Assembly (NCBI RefSeq): GCF_032401055.1
Contig: NZ_CP135529.1
Location: forward strand, 1,798,001 to 1,862,000
Direction: 5' to 3'
DNA length: 64,000 bases
Source: Tardiphaga sp. 709
GTDB lineage: Bacteria; Pseudomonadota; Alphaproteobacteria; Rhizobiales; Xanthobacteraceae
In this document: piece after piece, positions 63,208-64,000 of the stretch
Layout: the number at the start of each line of letters is the position of its first letter
How positions within the stretch are numbered: the first letter of the stretch is position 1
Notes under the pieces: model-generated
What the model saw: only the letters and a program-made list of their open reading frames with translations
The model's database searches: none
What the model was told of the DNA's origin: nothing
Translations under genes and position numbers: made by a program

Positions 63208-63795
63208 TCAGATGCTCCGAAAATCGATCGTCCGGGTTTCGGTTAGCACATAATCCAGCGCCACGTCGTGTGGCTGCATGGGAATGGCCCCGATTTCCTG
63301 GGTGTCGAAGGCCACGCCTATGGAGATAAAGGGCTTGATGGCGTGCAGTTGCGAGAAAGTGCGGTCGTAATGCCCCGCGCCATAGCCAATGCGGTGGCCG
63401 GCGCGGTCGAAGGCCGCGAGTGGTACCAGCAGGATATCGGGGATCAGTGGCGGCGCTTCCGGTGCTGGTTCCGGAATGCCTAGTGAACCGCGTACCAGCG
63501 CGTCGTTCGGGCTCCAGAGCCGGAACATCAGGGGCTCATCACGGGCGATGATCACCGGCAGCGCCAGTCGCGCACCCTGGGCGGCGAGATGCTGCATCAA
63601 CGGGATCGGATCGATTTCGCTGCGGATGGGAGAATAGCCGGCGACGATGTCGCCGGCCCTGACCGGGAAAGGCAGCCCACGCGCTGCGATGGCTTGTGCG
63701 GCTGCCGACCGTTCGGCCTCGCTCAGCGCCGTGCGGCGTGCCAGCGCGGCGATGCGGAGCTCAATCTTTGTCGGAGTGGGCGGCGTGTCGGACAT
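63208..63795 (-). CDS. 5-formyltetrahydrofolate cyclo-ligase
   Basis: 195 residues. IAALARRTALSEAERSAAAQ, ILVPLAAFDRAGHRIGYGAG and GHYDRTFSQL give the ATP- and folate-binding GxGxGxYDR motif. It converts 5-formyl-THF to 5,10-methenyl-THF using ATP. Located downstream of the likely 6S RNA on the same strand, the conserved ssrS-ygfA pairing. Confidence 0.95.
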   Translation of the reverse strand: MSDTPPTPTKIELRIAALARRTALSEAERSAAAQAIAARGLPFPVRAGDIVAGYSPIRSEIDPIPLMQHLAAQGARLALPVIIARDEPLMFRLWSPNDALVRGSLGIPEPAPEAPPLIPDILLVPLAAFDRAGHRIGYGAGHYDRTFSQLHAIKPFISIGVAFDTQEIGAIPMQPHDVALDYVLTETRTIDFRSI

Positions 63796-63914
63796 GCCGC
63801 ACGATATTCTGCCCGCCGGGCCTATGAAAGCACGGGACGCCCTTCACCCTCATCTTTGTCGCGTGAGGTTAAGATGCACGGCGAAAGCCCGCAAACGGCC
63901 GGAGCCATCAGAAA

Positions 63915-64000
63915 AGTAAAAGTGCGAAGCCACGATGGCCGTTGAAGCACTCGATCCCGGAGCACCTACGAAAGTAGGTGGGCACCATGTGACCAGGTCC
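63915..64000 (-). ncRNA. ssrS: 6S RNA, 3' half (5' half beyond the window)
   Basis: Directly upstream of the 5-FCL gene on the same strand, the usual alphaproteobacterial site. The minus strand reads GGACCTGGTCACATGGTGCC, then the hairpin CACCTAC-TTTC-GTAGGTG at about 63963-63980, then CTCCGGGATCGAGTGC. This corresponds to the 3' side of the 6S central bubble with its small hairpin and the closing stem. TTTTACTTTT near 63911-63925 would end the transcript. The 5' half cannot be seen, so pairing of the closing stem is not tested. Confidence 0.65.

Noticed and set aside
1-64000. CRISPR arrays, tRNA genes, rRNA genes, intact insertion sequences
   Set aside because: No regularly spaced repeats, tRNA-like cloverleaf with CCA-side stem, rRNA sequence or transposase motif was recognised by eye; a covariance search was not possible.

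Overview
The window looks like chromosomal DNA from a high-GC alphaproteobacterium of the Bradyrhizobium / Rhodopseudomonas / Afipia lineage. The reasons are uniformly high GC with many GTG/TTG starts and ATGA overlaps, a yebC-ruvC-ruvA-(membrane protein)-ruvB-nudix-ybgC neighbourhood, several branched-chain-type (Liv) ABC importers beside aromatic-catabolism genes, a C-P lyase operon, and a likely 6S RNA upstream of 5-formyltetrahydrofolate cyclo-ligase. Species cannot be fixed from sequence alone. No tRNA, rRNA, CRISPR array, intact insertion sequence or integrase was seen.

Layout. 1-6.3 kb: a molybdenum hydroxylase operon (FAD, 2Fe-2S and Mo subunits), an ACMSD-like amidohydrolase and a solute-binding protein, with a divergent IclR regulator. 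6.3-13.4 kb: a complete Liv-type importer with an aldehyde dehydrogenase and a divergent AraC regulator. 13.8-22.3 kb: surface polysaccharide genes (three glycosyltransferases, polysaccharide deacetylase, MurJ/Wzx-like flippase, Wzz/tyrosine-kinase-like protein). 22.9-36.4 kb: a large catabolic locus. Its nine-gene minus-strand operon holds two YtcJ-like amidohydrolases, a Rieske oxygenase, a glutamine-synthetase-like ligase and a full Liv importer; the divergent operon holds ferredoxin reductase, IclR regulator and a CHMI/tautomerase-like protein. 36.4-45 kb: HU protein, a PPOX flavoprotein, and the C-P lyase operon phnGHIJKLMN with divergent phnF but no phnCDE. 45.6-50.7 kb: an apparent insertion that split ybgC, carrying a frameshifted UPF0182 gene and an ornithine aminotransferase. 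50.7-54.6 kb: nudix, ruvB, membrane protein, ruvA, ruvC, yebC. 54.8-62.4 kb: a soluble chemoreceptor with a PilZ-like segment, a small secreted Gly/Tyr-rich protein, PPK2, and a periplasmic two-subunit molybdenum hydroxylase with triheme cytochrome c. 62.4-64 kb: a YmdB-type phosphoesterase, 5-FCL and the 3' half of 6S RNA.

How it fits together. Most of the window serves scavenging of small organic acids, aromatics or amines and of phosphonates: import (two Liv systems and one SsuA-like binding protein), activation by hydroxylation or gamma-glutamylation, and oxidation or hydrolysis, each unit with its own divergent regulator. The strongest candidate for an undescribed system is the glutamine-synthetase-like / Rieske / YtcJ / Liv / IclR locus. 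Two near-identical PcaR-like 15-mers lie in its divergent promoter. The clearest genome-history signal is the split ybgC: its native 5' end still overlaps the nudix gene by ATGA, while an intact copy with a compositionally different 5' half lies about 4.5 kb away.
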